Shown here in pieces: positions 7,072 through 14,556 of a DNA stretch of 41,849 nt (position 1 is its first letter; each line of letters begins with the position of its first letter). The notes under the pieces were generated by a model that did no database searches, was not told the origin of the DNA, and saw only the letters and a list, made by a program, of their open reading frames with translations. This DNA comes from a virus. The stretch is from the IMG/VR virus record IMGVR_UViG_3300042939_000524, positions 1 to 41,849 of that record. One strand, written 5' to 3'. The position numbers and the translations under genes are program-made.

Positions 7072-7104
7072 CAAAGCTATGGTTGTAAGTTTCAAGTTTG
7101 CAAA
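7072..7104 (-). promoter_or_regulatory. Bacteroidota-type promoter of the replication operon
   Basis: On the minus strand TAGCTTTG is at 7072-7079 and TTTG at 7101-7104, with a 21-nt spacer. It gives a leader of about 110 nt, the longest in the genome, which contains the hairpin at 6972-7022. Confidence 0.7.
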
Positions 7105-7138
7105 TTTTTTATTGATTTTTTTCTCAACTACCTGAATC

Positions 7139-7594
7139 TTAACAGAAAACCAGCCTTAAAAGAAACAGAGAAAAGAAAAGAATGGATGCCAGCGCAGCGG
7201 AATAGAGAGCAAACTTTTTCCAAAAATCACAATCCTTTTCAAGAAGCATCAGTTCTGACTTAGTATAGGATAGTTCGCTAATCAAATTGCGCTCATTGTT
7301 CTCGTAGGACTGCGCAATTCTTACAAGTCTATCATTGGCTTCATCGCGCTCGGCTTTGAAGTAATCACGCGACTTACGAACCGCGTCTTTTTTTCTACGA
7401 ATGGTTTCAATACGCGCAAACTCAACAACCCATTCCGCTGGAATCCATTGACCGACTTTCCCAGCCTGACCATCGCATTCTACATAAACATATTTGGTTT
7501 CCTCGTTTACCTTTGAAACCTCCCACTTATACATGGGCTTGAGATTGAAGGAACGCTGGATGAATGAGGTTCCTATTAGTGAACTTATTTCCAT
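7139..7594 (-). CDS. Tail-anchored coiled-coil membrane protein
   Basis: Not recognised as a family. The 151-aa protein has an N-terminal beta-rich part (YKWEVSKVNEETKYVYV, then GQWIPAEWV). A long charged helix with coiled-coil character (about 65-125) follows, and a C-terminal transmembrane helix (FALYSAALASILFFSLFLLR) ends in Phe-Cys. That topology would place it in the host inner membrane facing the cytoplasm. It lies between the VRR-NUC gene and the replication operon on the minus strand. Confidence 0.7.
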   Translation of the reverse strand: MEISSLIGTSFIQRSFNLKPMYKWEVSKVNEETKYVYVECDGQAGKVGQWIPAEWVVEFARIETIRRKKDAVRKSRDYFKAERDEANDRLVRIAQSYENNERNLISELSYTKSELMLLEKDCDFWKKFALYSAALASILFFSLFLLRLVFC

Positions 7595-7648
7595 ACTTTT
7601 TTAGATTTTTTTTGCAAATAAGTATCGCCGATACATCGCTTGCAAATT

Positions 7649-8002
7649 TTATTCAAAATACCAATCTATTATATCGCACACTTCATCTAAGGAATGGCTA
7701 ACAATACACTTCCAGCCTTCGCCCATAAGACGCTCCATAAATGCCAATTGGTTTTCGCTTGGCTTGTTGTAACCCACCTTTAATTCTATCGCAAGGCCAG
7801 CGCATCCGCGTCTTCTATTAAATACCATGCAATCGGGTACGCCCGACTTTACGCCCATGGCTTTTAGCTTAGAAGCCTCTATAATGTTTCGCGTTCCTCC
7901 ATTTGGCGCGTGAAACCAAAGAGCGCCCTTGCTATTCAAATAAATAGCAACGGACTTTTGAAACTCGTCCTCTTTTCCTTCGTACTTTCTATTTTTTTGC
8001 AC
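7649..8002 (-). CDS. VRR-NUC domain nuclease
   Basis: A 117-aa single-domain protein of the VRR-NUC (PD-(D/E)XK) fold. An N-terminal helix contains E11 and E13 (GKEDEFQ). FHAPNGGTR and SGVPDCMVF supply the catalytic D57, and AIELKVG supplies E73 and K75. A conserved Gln follows in SENQLAFM. The only available start is GTG at 8000-8002. Stand-alone phage VRR-NUC proteins act as structure-specific (for example Holliday-junction) nucleases, which fits its place beside replication genes. Confidence 0.88.
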   Translation of the reverse strand: MQKNRKYEGKEDEFQKSVAIYLNSKGALWFHAPNGGTRNIIEASKLKAMGVKSGVPDCMVFNRRRGCAGLAIELKVGYNKPSENQLAFMERLMGEGWKCIVSHSLDEVCDIIDWYFE

Positions 8003-8026
8003 TTAGAGTATTCTGTACTATTTTTG
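7996..8026 (+). promoter_or_regulatory. Bacteroidota-type promoter
   Basis: TTTG at 7996-7999 and TATTTTTG at 8019-8026 have a 19-nt spacer. ATG 8043 lies 17 bases after the -7 box, so the leader is very short. The -33 element overlaps the start of the divergent VRR-NUC gene. Confidence 0.75.
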
Positions 8027-8042
8027 CGCACGCAATATAGAT

Positions 8043-8384
8043 ATGGATAAATTAAGAATGACCGACTTCTGCAAGAAGTATAATCTTGCGCAGTATAAAC
8101 TGCACCGGAATATTGACCAATTTGATACTACAATGGTAGAGGGCTGGCAGAAGCCTTGGATTTACCTTACAGACCACAATATCCTTTTAGCAACTAAGCT
8201 ATCAACTTTAAATAATGTGCGCCCAAAGAACCCTCGGCTGAAAGTTGAGGACTTTATGAAAAAGTATAATATACCGGTATCAACGATAAGGAACCGATGG
8301 AAAAGTCTGTGTAAAGAAGAAATAAACGGAGAATTTTACATAGCAGATACAAAGAACAACTTGCGCCATCTAAAGGCGTTGTGA
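8043..8384 (+). CDS. Small protein with duplicated HTH-like unit
   Basis: The 113-aa basic protein contains two similar halves. MTDFCKKYNLAQYKLHR near the N-terminus and VEDFMKKYNIPVSTIRNRW in the second half both read (T/E)DF.KKYN(L/I) followed by a second helix, and each is followed by a short beta segment (PWIYLTD; GEFYIAD). This looks like a duplicated helix-turn-helix-type unit, so a DNA-binding regulator of the early operon is a reasonable guess. No known family is recognised. Confidence 0.7.
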   Translation: MDKLRMTDFCKKYNLAQYKLHRNIDQFDTTMVEGWQKPWIYLTDHNILLATKLSTLNNVRPKNPRLKVEDFMKKYNIPVSTIRNRWKSLCKEEINGEFYIADTKNNLRHLKAL

Positions 8385-8401
8385 AAAAAAAATAAAAAAA
8401 A

Positions 8402-8434
8402 TTTGCGGAAAAGAAATTCTCCGCCTTAACTTTG
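8402..8434 (+). promoter_or_regulatory. Promoter of the SSB/ParB-like operon with internal inverted repeat
   Basis: TTTG at 8402-8405 and TAACTTTG at 8427-8434 have a 21-nt spacer. The spacer carries an inverted repeat with half-sites GCGGA (8405-8409) and TCCGC (8420-8424), a plausible operator between the two promoter boxes. Confidence 0.65.
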
Positions 8435-8477
8435 CAGCGCCAACAGCACGGGGCTTTGGCTTAATCCTTATTACAAA

Positions 8478-9131
8478 ATGCCAATTACAGCATCCACCAA
8501 ACCATCGGGCAACTTTGAACCGATTCCAGCGGGTACATACCTTGCACGCTGCTATTCTATGGTACACATCGGAACCGTAGAAGACGAATACCAAGGCACT
8601 AAGCGCCTTGTAAACAAGGTCAGGATAACTTGGGAGTTACCTACCGAAATGAAGGTGTTTAATCCTGAAAAGGGAGAACAACCGCAAGCCATTAGCCGTG
8701 AGTTCACGCTATCCATGCACGAAAAAAGCACGCTCCGCGCATTCCTTACTTCTTGGCGTGGTCGTGGCTTCAACGATGAAGAAGCTAAAGACTTTGATGT
8801 AAGTCGTCTTGTAGGCGTTCCTTGTATGCTTTCAATCGTGCATGAGCCATCTAAGACCGACCCAACTCGGATGCGCGACAAGATTAGCGGCATCAGTACG
8901 GTTATGAAGGGCGTTAATATGCCAGCACAAGTAAACCCCAGCTTTGTTTTTGAGTTGGATTCGTTTGACCAAGCCAAGTTCGATTCGCTTCCTGATTGGC
9001 TTAAAGACAAGGTTCGTCAGAGCCAAGAATACCGCGCTATTGTTAGCCCTGAAATCCAGCACAGCATTGAGGTTGCTCAAAAAGTTGCTGATTGGACTGA
9101 TAGTAAAGACGAAGACGAATTGCCGTTCTAA
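8478..9131 (+). CDS. SSB-like single-stranded DNA-binding protein
   Basis: The 217-aa protein has an OB-fold-like N-terminal part (NFEPIPAGTYLARCYSMVHIG, then KVRITWELP) and a long middle region. Its C-terminus is short and strongly acidic, ending DSKDEDELPF. The acidic tail finishing in Pro-Phe is the hallmark of bacterial and phage SSB proteins, where it recruits partner proteins. It is first in a plus-strand operon with 9134 and the ParB-like gene at 9616. I infer a role in replication or recombination. The exact family name is uncertain. Confidence 0.72.
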   Translation: MPITASTKPSGNFEPIPAGTYLARCYSMVHIGTVEDEYQGTKRLVNKVRITWELPTEMKVFNPEKGEQPQAISREFTLSMHEKSTLRAFLTSWRGRGFNDEEAKDFDVSRLVGVPCMLSIVHEPSKTDPTRMRDKISGISTVMKGVNMPAQVNPSFVFELDSFDQAKFDSLPDWLKDKVRQSQEYRAIVSPEIQHSIEVAQKVADWTDSKDEDELPF

Positions 9132-9133
9132 TT

Positions 9134-9598
9134 ATGAATAATCAAGCATTTTTAAGCCCACCGCAAACGCTTGCTGATATTGAAGCCTTTGCTTACTCGT
9201 TTGTTGAGGAAATAAACGATGGCCGTGAGGATGCGCTCAATGTGTTCGTTGCCGCTAAAAAGTGGCAGCGAACCATTGAAGCGATTCTTTCCCAAATTGA
9301 ATCACAAGTCTTGGACGAAGCAACCAAGTATGGCTCTAAGCGCTTTTCGTACAAAGGAGTTACGCTGGAAACACGCGAACTTGGTTCAAGATGGTTCTAC
9401 GACAAGTGTAATGACCCTATAATGAACAAGTACATTGCAGAGAAGGCTTCGCTGTCCGAAGCAGAAAAGCAGCGTCAGGCTTTCTTAAAAGCCCTTACAT
9501 CCGCTACGCACATAATGGATGAAGAAACCGGTGAACTTGTGCGCGTTATTCCTCCACGCAAAGAGAGCAAAACCGGAGTGGTAGCCACTCTATCCTAA
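9134..9598 (+). CDS. Hypothetical companion of the SSB-like protein
   Basis: The 154-aa protein starts two bases after the SSB-like stop. It has an N-terminal helical region, a long helix (WQRTIEAILSQIESQVLDEA) and then SKRFSYKGVTLETRELGSRWFYDKCNDP. This part recalls siphovirus Gam/Gp157-type proteins that accompany recombination genes. A basic tail with PPRKESKTG closes it. Annotation beyond 'recombination or replication accessory' would be a guess. Confidence 0.65.
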   Translation: MNNQAFLSPPQTLADIEAFAYSFVEEINDGREDALNVFVAAKKWQRTIEAILSQIESQVLDEATKYGSKRFSYKGVTLETRELGSRWFYDKCNDPIMNKYIAEKASLSEAEKQRQAFLKALTSATHIMDEETGELVRVIPPRKESKTGVVATLS

Positions 9599-9615
9599 TT
9601 GTTTTTTACTTCTAT

Positions 9616-10365
9616 ATGTTTAATACGCAAACCGCACCAATGCAGAAAAATAGTACGCAAGTGCATCAGACGAAGGATTACGCGATGTTTTCAACACTAA
9701 GCGGTAATCGAGAATTGAACCCAATGCACCTAACACGGCTTAGGGATTCAATTAGGCAAAACTATCTTATGACCATCATAACGGTCAATGAAAGGTTTGA
9801 GATTATTGATGGTCAGCACAGATTTAGTGTCTGTAAGCAATTAGGGCTTCCCATCAACTATGTTGTTGTTCCCGGCTATGGGTTAAAAGAGGTTCAGATT
9901 TTGAACGCAAACTCAAAGACTTGGAGCGCAAACGATTATCTTAATGGGTACTGCGACCTCAACTATCCTGAATATCATACCTATCGCAATTTTTTTAAGC
10001 GCTATGGATTTGGGCATAAAGTAAATCTTTCCCTGCTATCCCCACACGGCTCGGGTAGTACCGGAAAGGGATATGAGGTTTTTAGGAGTGGTACATTTAA
10101 AATTGCCAACTTAGATTTTGCGATAATGATTGCCGATAAAATCAAAATGATTAGCAAGATTTATCCCGGAGCAGAGCGCTTAACATTTGTGATTGCCTTC
10201 ACGCATTGCGTTCGTAAACCAATATTTAATTTTGAAGAGTTTATGGACAAAATGCGCTATCGCTCAAGTATGCTTGTTGATTGCACGACAACAACAGCCT
10301 ACCTTGCGCTGATTGAGGAAATCTATAACTATAAGAGAAAGGAAAAAGTAAATCTTAGGTTTTAA
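9616..10365 (+). CDS. ParB-like (ParB/sulfiredoxin fold) protein
   Basis: The 249-aa protein has a ParB N-terminal-type domain in residues about 25-110. NRELNPMHLTRLRDSI, then an ITVNERFEIIDGQHRFSVCK strand-turn-helix with the DGQHR signature, is followed by LPINYVVVPGYG and LNANSKTW. The C-terminal part is helical and not recognised. Stand-alone ParB-like proteins in phages may act as regulators, nucleases or CTP-binding switches; the sequence does not decide which. It closes the operon, and the terminator at 10394-10422 follows. Confidence 0.8.
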   Translation: MFNTQTAPMQKNSTQVHQTKDYAMFSTLSGNRELNPMHLTRLRDSIRQNYLMTIITVNERFEIIDGQHRFSVCKQLGLPINYVVVPGYGLKEVQILNANSKTWSANDYLNGYCDLNYPEYHTYRNFFKRYGFGHKVNLSLLSPHGSGSTGKGYEVFRSGTFKIANLDFAIMIADKIKMISKIYPGAERLTFVIAFTHCVRKPIFNFEEFMDKMRYRSSMLVDCTTTTAYLALIEEIYNYKRKEKVNLRF

Positions 10366-10393
10366 TTTGGTGTAAATAATGTTGGACATAAAA

Positions 10394-10424
10394 AAGGGGG
10401 CTTTTGGCCCCCTTCTTTATTTTA
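10394..10424. terminator. Bidirectional terminator between early operon and capsid gene
   Basis: A perfect stem, AAGGGGGC (10394-10401) with GCCCCCTT (10407-10414), has a T-rich tract on the plus strand and an A-run (T-run on minus) before it. It ends both the plus operon and the major capsid transcript. Confidence 0.88.
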
Positions 10425-10477
10425 AGAATATCCATCCGAATAGGCTAAACTATATGGCCCATCGGTCGGCGCTGGAT

Positions 10478-11605
10478 TTACGCCGAAGTAAAAGTTGAAA
10501 GCCATACGCCATTCACGCCAGCCAAGTTATCGCTTGCGTTAAACAGAGTAGTTGGAGGGGTGAATACATCATAGTAGCACTCCATCCAAACCTCGTAATA
10601 TTCTGTATCACAAGCAACTTGCTGGATGCGAACATCACATTTAACCTGCGGAAGTCCGGGAATCGGCATAGTGAACCTATCCATGTTGGCAATCCGACCG
10701 AAGTTTCCTTCGTATTGCAGGAACGGCGTGTAAACCGCAGAGCCGGGAGCAAAAACTACGGCTGCATTAGCGGCTCCAAGAACAGAAGCTCCATTCTCGT
10801 CATAGTAGAACTGCGCAATTCCGGTGTTGTCGCGAACGGTTCCAAAGTTGATACCATTAGCAGCCTGACCGAAGTAGCGGCTATCGTTCATCCACACCTG
10901 ATGCAGAGGGCCAGCACCACCAATGATGATTGGAGCGCCCATGAATCCGGTGATGTCATACTGCTGTTTGAATTTAAAAAGTCCACCAGCGTTGATAGAA
11001 CCATCAAGTAATTCTTGAACTTTGAATGGTTGTGTAGCAAGACCACCAACCCAATCTCCAGCGCCACCTTCAATAGCGGTCAAAAGGACATTGTTCATTT
11101 TTTGAACAAGGGCATTAGCGGCAAGTTGGAAATCCAAGAAGATTTCACGCGCAACAGAGATTGCTCCCTGCGCAGCACCCATGCCGCTTACGCGCTGCAC
11201 AATCATTCCGGGGTCATTTGTTCCCGCCAAACGCTCCATTTCGGTATAAGCGGCACAAAATTGACGCACGGTAGCTTCGGTCATTTGGAAGCTGATACCA
11301 GCGTAGTTCTCGATGGTCAATACATCCTCGATGTATGGAAGTTCAGAACCGCTATCGCAAGACTTGGTGGTTTGAACATCTTCAGCCAGCAAACGCTGTT
11401 TCCATACAACGCGAACTTCCTTCGAGTGTCCGGTTCCATCCATGTTTGCACGCTGGATGATTTGGCCGTGGCGAAGGTTGGAAGGGTCGTGCAGAGCAGC
11501 AAGGGTTCCGCCGTGGATTCTTACATTGGCGGAGTTGTTGATAATATTATCTGTCAAGCTGGTCAAGACCGCTGGACAAATATTAGGGGTGTTACTTACG
11601 GGCAT
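10478..11605 (-). CDS. Major capsid protein
   Basis: The 375-aa protein directly follows a scaffold-like gene and has the composition of an HK97-fold capsid protein: few Lys, many Ala/Gly/Asn. It has a central GAPIIIGGAGPLHQVWMND segment and a C-terminal strand region (IQQVACDTEYYEVWMEC). Similar proteins act as the capsid subunit in Bacteroidota siphophages. There is no separate decoration-protein gene next to it. It is the last gene of the minus-strand virion block and ends at the bidirectional terminator. HK97 fold is inferred, not seen. Confidence 0.75.
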   Translation of the reverse strand: MPVSNTPNICPAVLTSLTDNIINNSANVRIHGGTLAALHDPSNLRHGQIIQRANMDGTGHSKEVRVVWKQRLLAEDVQTTKSCDSGSELPYIEDVLTIENYAGISFQMTEATVRQFCAAYTEMERLAGTNDPGMIVQRVSGMGAAQGAISVAREIFLDFQLAANALVQKMNNVLLTAIEGGAGDWVGGLATQPFKVQELLDGSINAGGLFKFKQQYDITGFMGAPIIIGGAGPLHQVWMNDSRYFGQAANGINFGTVRDNTGIAQFYYDENGASVLGAANAAVVFAPGSAVYTPFLQYEGNFGRIANMDRFTMPIPGLPQVKCDVRIQQVACDTEYYEVWMECYYDVFTPPTTLFNASDNLAGVNGVWLSTFTSA

Positions 11606-11618
11606 TTGCGTAAAAATT

Positions 11619-12521
11619 TTAAGAATTATCTCCCATTCCTTGCGCTATGCGAGAAATATCCGCTAATGCGCCGGAAACATAGGAGGGCAATTTAGGAGGT
11701 GTGCCTGACCCCGAAATGTTCGGAGCCGAAAATTGTGTGCCTTGCGTTCCGGTATTTGAGCCACCATTTCCCGGTTCGCGTAGAAGTTTATTCTCCTGCA
11801 AAACTAATGTTTGTAGGTCAGAATATCCAAACTCTTTTCCATTAACTACAAGCGGCAATTTCTCGTCATTAACATTGACCAATTTGCTTGTGTTTGAATC
11901 CGCGTCATATACGATTCGTCCGCCAAGAGATTGCAGTTTATCGTTTAAAACGCTTTTATAGGTGTGAACACGCGCCGCTTCAGGAATAGCATCATTCCAC
12001 GCCACATTGCTTAATTGAGCGCGTTCCCATAATTCCTGCATCCGACTTGTAAACTTTCCTTCGATGCTGCGTTTTTCATTTTCCGCACGGGAAACAGCTT
12101 CGTCAAGTTTTTGCTGTGCTTCAGCAATTTTGCGTACATATTCCTCTGAATGATTCCCTGAAGAAGAACGCGCCTTTTCTTCAAGGTCTTTAAGCGCTTT
12201 CATCGCCAGCTTTACCTTTTGGCCGGAACTTTTTGTGGATTTGATTTCTTCCACCATTTCCTGCGGAAGACCATATTCCTTTGACATTTTAATCAACTCT
12301 TCATCATATCCCATCATAAAGTCAGAGATAAAATGATTCTTTAAGTTGATGTTAGCCTTTGCTATATCAACATTGAAAAGGTTGTTGTCAAATTTGTTTA
12401 TTACCGCAGGTGGAACCTCGATTTCGCCAAGACTTGAGGCTGAAATCATAAGGTTAAATTCTGCATCATCATATACGCCGGCTTTTTTAGCTTGGGATAT
12501 TAAGAACTCCTTCAGATTCAT
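11619..12521 (-). CDS. Scaffolding-like protein
   Basis: The 300-aa protein lies immediately upstream of the capsid gene. Residues about 100-170 are a charged coiled-coil helix (KLAMKALKDLEEKARSSS, then AQQKLDEAVSRAENEKRS). The C-terminal third has a Gly/Ser/Thr-rich linker (GNGGSNTGTQGTQ) and ends with a short amphipathic helix. Coiled-coil centre plus C-terminal capsid-binding helix is the usual scaffold layout. The start overlaps the upstream gene by 35 bases. Confidence 0.7.
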   Translation of the reverse strand: MNLKEFLISQAKKAGVYDDAEFNLMISASSLGEIEVPPAVINKFDNNLFNVDIAKANINLKNHFISDFMMGYDEELIKMSKEYGLPQEMVEEIKSTKSSGQKVKLAMKALKDLEEKARSSSGNHSEEYVRKIAEAQQKLDEAVSRAENEKRSIEGKFTSRMQELWERAQLSNVAWNDAIPEAARVHTYKSVLNDKLQSLGGRIVYDADSNTSKLVNVNDEKLPLVVNGKEFGYSDLQTLVLQENKLLREPGNGGSNTGTQGTQFSAPNISGSGTPPKLPSYVSGALADISRIAQGMGDNS

Positions 12522-12807
12522 CGGATTCGTTTTTTTGTTTTTTTGTTTTTTTCGTGTTTGATTCTTCTAATAACTCTTCAGAGGGTTGTTCTACAACAAT
12601 CTTAGCCTCTACTTTTTTCTTTTTACCATGTATGGATTCGTTGTATGGGGTAGCATTAACCCAATACCCCCTGCGCTGATTGGTTGGTTTATAGAATTGT
12701 TCCAGCGCCTCTTTAGCGTTTGCTTCTGTAACAACTCCATTAACAACAATTTTAACGCGCTCGATTCCTTGCTCGATGGCATCAATGATGTATTGTGTAT
12801 TGCTCAT
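12487..12807 (-). CDS. Small virion-block protein with ALEQF.KP motif (paralogue of 12809)
   Basis: The 106-aa protein has an N-terminal domain (IEQGIERVKIVVNG, then AKEALEQFYKP) and a Lys/Glu-rich disordered C-terminus. The ALEQF-x-KP motif and the preceding V-K strand are shared with the upstream neighbour, so the two are tandem paralogues. It is two bases downstream of that gene and overlaps the scaffold gene. Function unknown; a head-associated role is inferred from position. Confidence 0.7.
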   Translation of the reverse strand: MSNTQYIIDAIEQGIERVKIVVNGVVTEANAKEALEQFYKPTNQRRGYWVNATPYNESIHGKKKKVEAKIVVEQPSEELLEESNTKKTKKQKNESDESEGVLNIPS

Positions 12808-12808
12808 G

Positions 12809-13219
12809 TTAGTCTAAATCGTAAGTTTCTGTATCTGATTTCTTTTTGCGCTTTGGCTTTTCCTCTACTTCTGTGTTTTGTTCAGCCAAGATTTGTGCGC
12901 GGATTTCGGCTTCAAGTTCAGCCTTTGCTTGTTCTTTAATCATATTCATCAATTCGGGGCTTTCAAGATTGCTTAGGCCAAATGAATTTGATTGTAAGGC
13001 TACGCCTTCGCCAATTGGGCGTATTTTTTTGTAATTATGAATACGCTTGTGGAATGGTTTTTCAAATTGTTCTAAAGCAAAAGAAGCCTGAACTTCAATT
13101 TCTTTTGGGTTTTCGTGCATTCCGGTATGGCGATTAACTTCATAACGCAACACCTTTACCCTCGCAAACTTTCCTTCTTTTTTTATTGCTTTGCGAATAT
13201 ATTCCAAATTATCTGCCAT
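12809..13219 (-). CDS. Small virion-block protein with ALEQF.KP motif (paralogue of 12487)
   Basis: The 136-aa protein has an N-terminal domain with FARVKVLRYEV and SFALEQFEKP, shared with the next gene. A helical region (MIKEQAKAELEAEIRAQIL) and a basic tail follow. It opens the capsid-end subset of the virion block, with its own promoter at 13242-13271. Function not recognised. Confidence 0.72.
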   Translation of the reverse strand: MADNLEYIRKAIKKEGKFARVKVLRYEVNRHTGMHENPKEIEVQASFALEQFEKPFHKRIHNYKKIRPIGEGVALQSNSFGLSNLESPELMNMIKEQAKAELEAEIRAQILAEQNTEVEEKPKRKKKSDTETYDLD

Positions 13220-13241
13220 AAAATATTGTTAAAGATTTAGG

Positions 13242-13271
13242 CAAAAGTAATTTTTAAATTTATTTTTCAAA
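13242..13271 (-). promoter_or_regulatory. Bacteroidota-type promoter of the scaffold/capsid operon
   Basis: On the minus strand TACTTTTG is at 13242-13249 and TTTG at 13268-13271, with an 18-nt spacer, about 23 nt before the start at 13219. It allows capsid and scaffold to be transcribed separately from the tail genes. Confidence 0.75.
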
Positions 13272-13283
13272 AATAAGACGCGC

Positions 13284-13955
13284 GTGCAAACACGAACCTC
13301 TAAGTCTTGGAAGTGCAGACCCGGCGGTTGGGATGCCCTTCATACAGAGTTTATAGATTTTTATGAGGACTATCCAACCATAAACTGCCAATCGGTAGAG
13401 TTTGAGTTCTTGGTAAACTGCAACGACAATAAGAACATCAGACCCAACGGCCTAATCAGCACCTTTCTTGATGATTATTATCTTGAGCGGTTTTGGAACA
13501 ATCCCGTTTTGTACGCGCAAAAGTTTGCCAAGTCGGGATGCGCAATAATGTCGCCGGATTATTCTTTGCTGATTGGTATGCCAAAGCCCATGCAGATTTG
13601 GAACACCTATCGAAACCGATTTATAGGACATTTTTTTACACGCTATGGCTGTAATGTGGTTCCCACAATTACTTGGAGCGATGAATCCTCTTTTGAGTTT
13701 TGTTTTTCAGGGGTTGCTCAAAACTCAATAGTGGCCGTGTCAAACATCGGCGCACTTACAGAGCAACACGATGCGTTTTTTTCTGCTGGATACAACGCCA
13801 TGCTAAAGACGCTTAATCCAAGCAAGATTATATTCATGGGTAATAAAAAGTTTGGGCAACGCTATGCAGACGAAAAGGTTATTTTTGTCAATTCATTCTT
13901 TAATCGCAGAAAACAATTATGGGCGGCAGAACGGGAAAAACCATTAACTACATAG
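13284..13955 (+). CDS. DUF4417 domain protein
   Basis: The 223-aa protein clearly matches DUF4417. Signatures are LDDYYLERFWNNP, IMSPDYSLLIGMPKPMQIWNTYRNR, VVPTITWSDESSFEFCF, and SIVAVSNIGAL. The apparent start is GTG 13284, because no upstream ATG is available. The family is widespread in phages and mobile elements and has no proven function. It sits on the opposite strand inside the virion block, between the gp10-like and capsid-side genes, so it is probably independent cargo. Its last 12 codons overlap a second gene in another frame (13919). Confidence 0.85.
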   Translation: MQTRTSKSWKCRPGGWDALHTEFIDFYEDYPTINCQSVEFEFLVNCNDNKNIRPNGLISTFLDDYYLERFWNNPVLYAQKFAKSGCAIMSPDYSLLIGMPKPMQIWNTYRNRFIGHFFTRYGCNVVPTITWSDESSFEFCFSGVAQNSIVAVSNIGALTEQHDAFFSAGYNAMLKTLNPSKIIFMGNKKFGQRYADEKVIFVNSFFNRRKQLWAAEREKPLTT

Positions 13956-14095
13956 GGGCAGCACCGGGCGCTCCTGAAAGCGGAGCAACGCCGCAAGCTG
14001 TTGTATCGCAAGGGCAGCCAACCTCACAAGTCAGCGGAGCGCAAGTTTCTCAAGGCCCAGCATCACCGGCCTCGCCTACCGTTCAGCAGGGCTGA
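13919..14095 (+). CDS. Tiny Gln/Ser/Pro/Gly-rich protein beginning MGGR
   Basis: ATG 13919 to TGA 14093-14095 encodes 58 aa. After MGGRTGKTINYIG the rest is low-complexity and rich in Ala, Pro, Gln, Ser and Gly. It overlaps the DUF4417 gene by 37 bases in a different frame and overlaps the convergent gene end at 14083. I recall some DUF4417 proteins carrying an MGGRG-like C-terminal tail, so this could be that tail displaced into another frame, reached by frameshift or by reinitiation. No function is known. Confidence 0.6.
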   Translation: MGGRTGKTINYIGAAPGAPESGATPQAVVSQGQPTSQVSGAQVSQGPASPASPTVQQG

Positions 14096-14556
14096 CAAGT
14101 TATTTTTTCGATTGCACTAAAGTCAATCGTAAAAAACGCTGTTTGGAAGTTTCGCTCTTCCAATCCAAACATGGTAACAGCCACCGCCTTTCCATCATAG
14201 TTAGATGAAAGATAAGCAATTCCGGTTGTTCCATTGATAATGCTGGTTAGAATGTACTCGTCCTGAAGTGTCTTGCTGTTTACGGCCATTTTAAAATTGG
14301 TTGTCCGATACAGCGTGTTTTTCATCCCACCAGCTTGTTGCTCATTTGGAGATGAGGATTCCCGCGTGATAAAAAGAACAATATCATACGCATCATTTAC
14401 TGCGCAGAACTGATTTCCATCTGTGGTAATGTAATTGCCAGCCTGATTCTCCAAAAGGCTCTCTACGGCCTCCCCGTAGTTCAGGCATCCATTTCCGTAG
14501 GCTTTATTGATGTTCTCGCATAGCAACTGCAATGCGCTGTTTATATTGATGTTCAT
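14083..14556 (-). CDS. Putative head-tail or tail-completion protein
   Basis: The 157-aa protein lies downstream of a gp10-like gene with a 4-base overlap. That is where tail terminator or neck proteins usually lie. It starts MNININSALQLLCENINKAYG, with a long N-terminal helix, then several beta strands (DIVLFITRESS; EYILTSIINGTTGIAYL). No family is recognised. The tail-completion assignment rests only on position and length. Confidence 0.6.
   Translation of the reverse strand: MNININSALQLLCENINKAYGNGCLNYGEAVESLLENQAGNYITTDGNQFCAVNDAYDIVLFITRESSSPNEQQAGGMKNTLYRTTNFKMAVNSKTLQDEYILTSIINGTTGIAYLSSNYDGKAVAVTMFGLEERNFQTAFFTIDFSAIEKITCQPC

Noticed and set aside
10619-11695. Plus-strand ORFs opposite the capsid gene
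   Set aside because: They are the complement of a strongly supported capsid gene, with no promoter or family resemblance.
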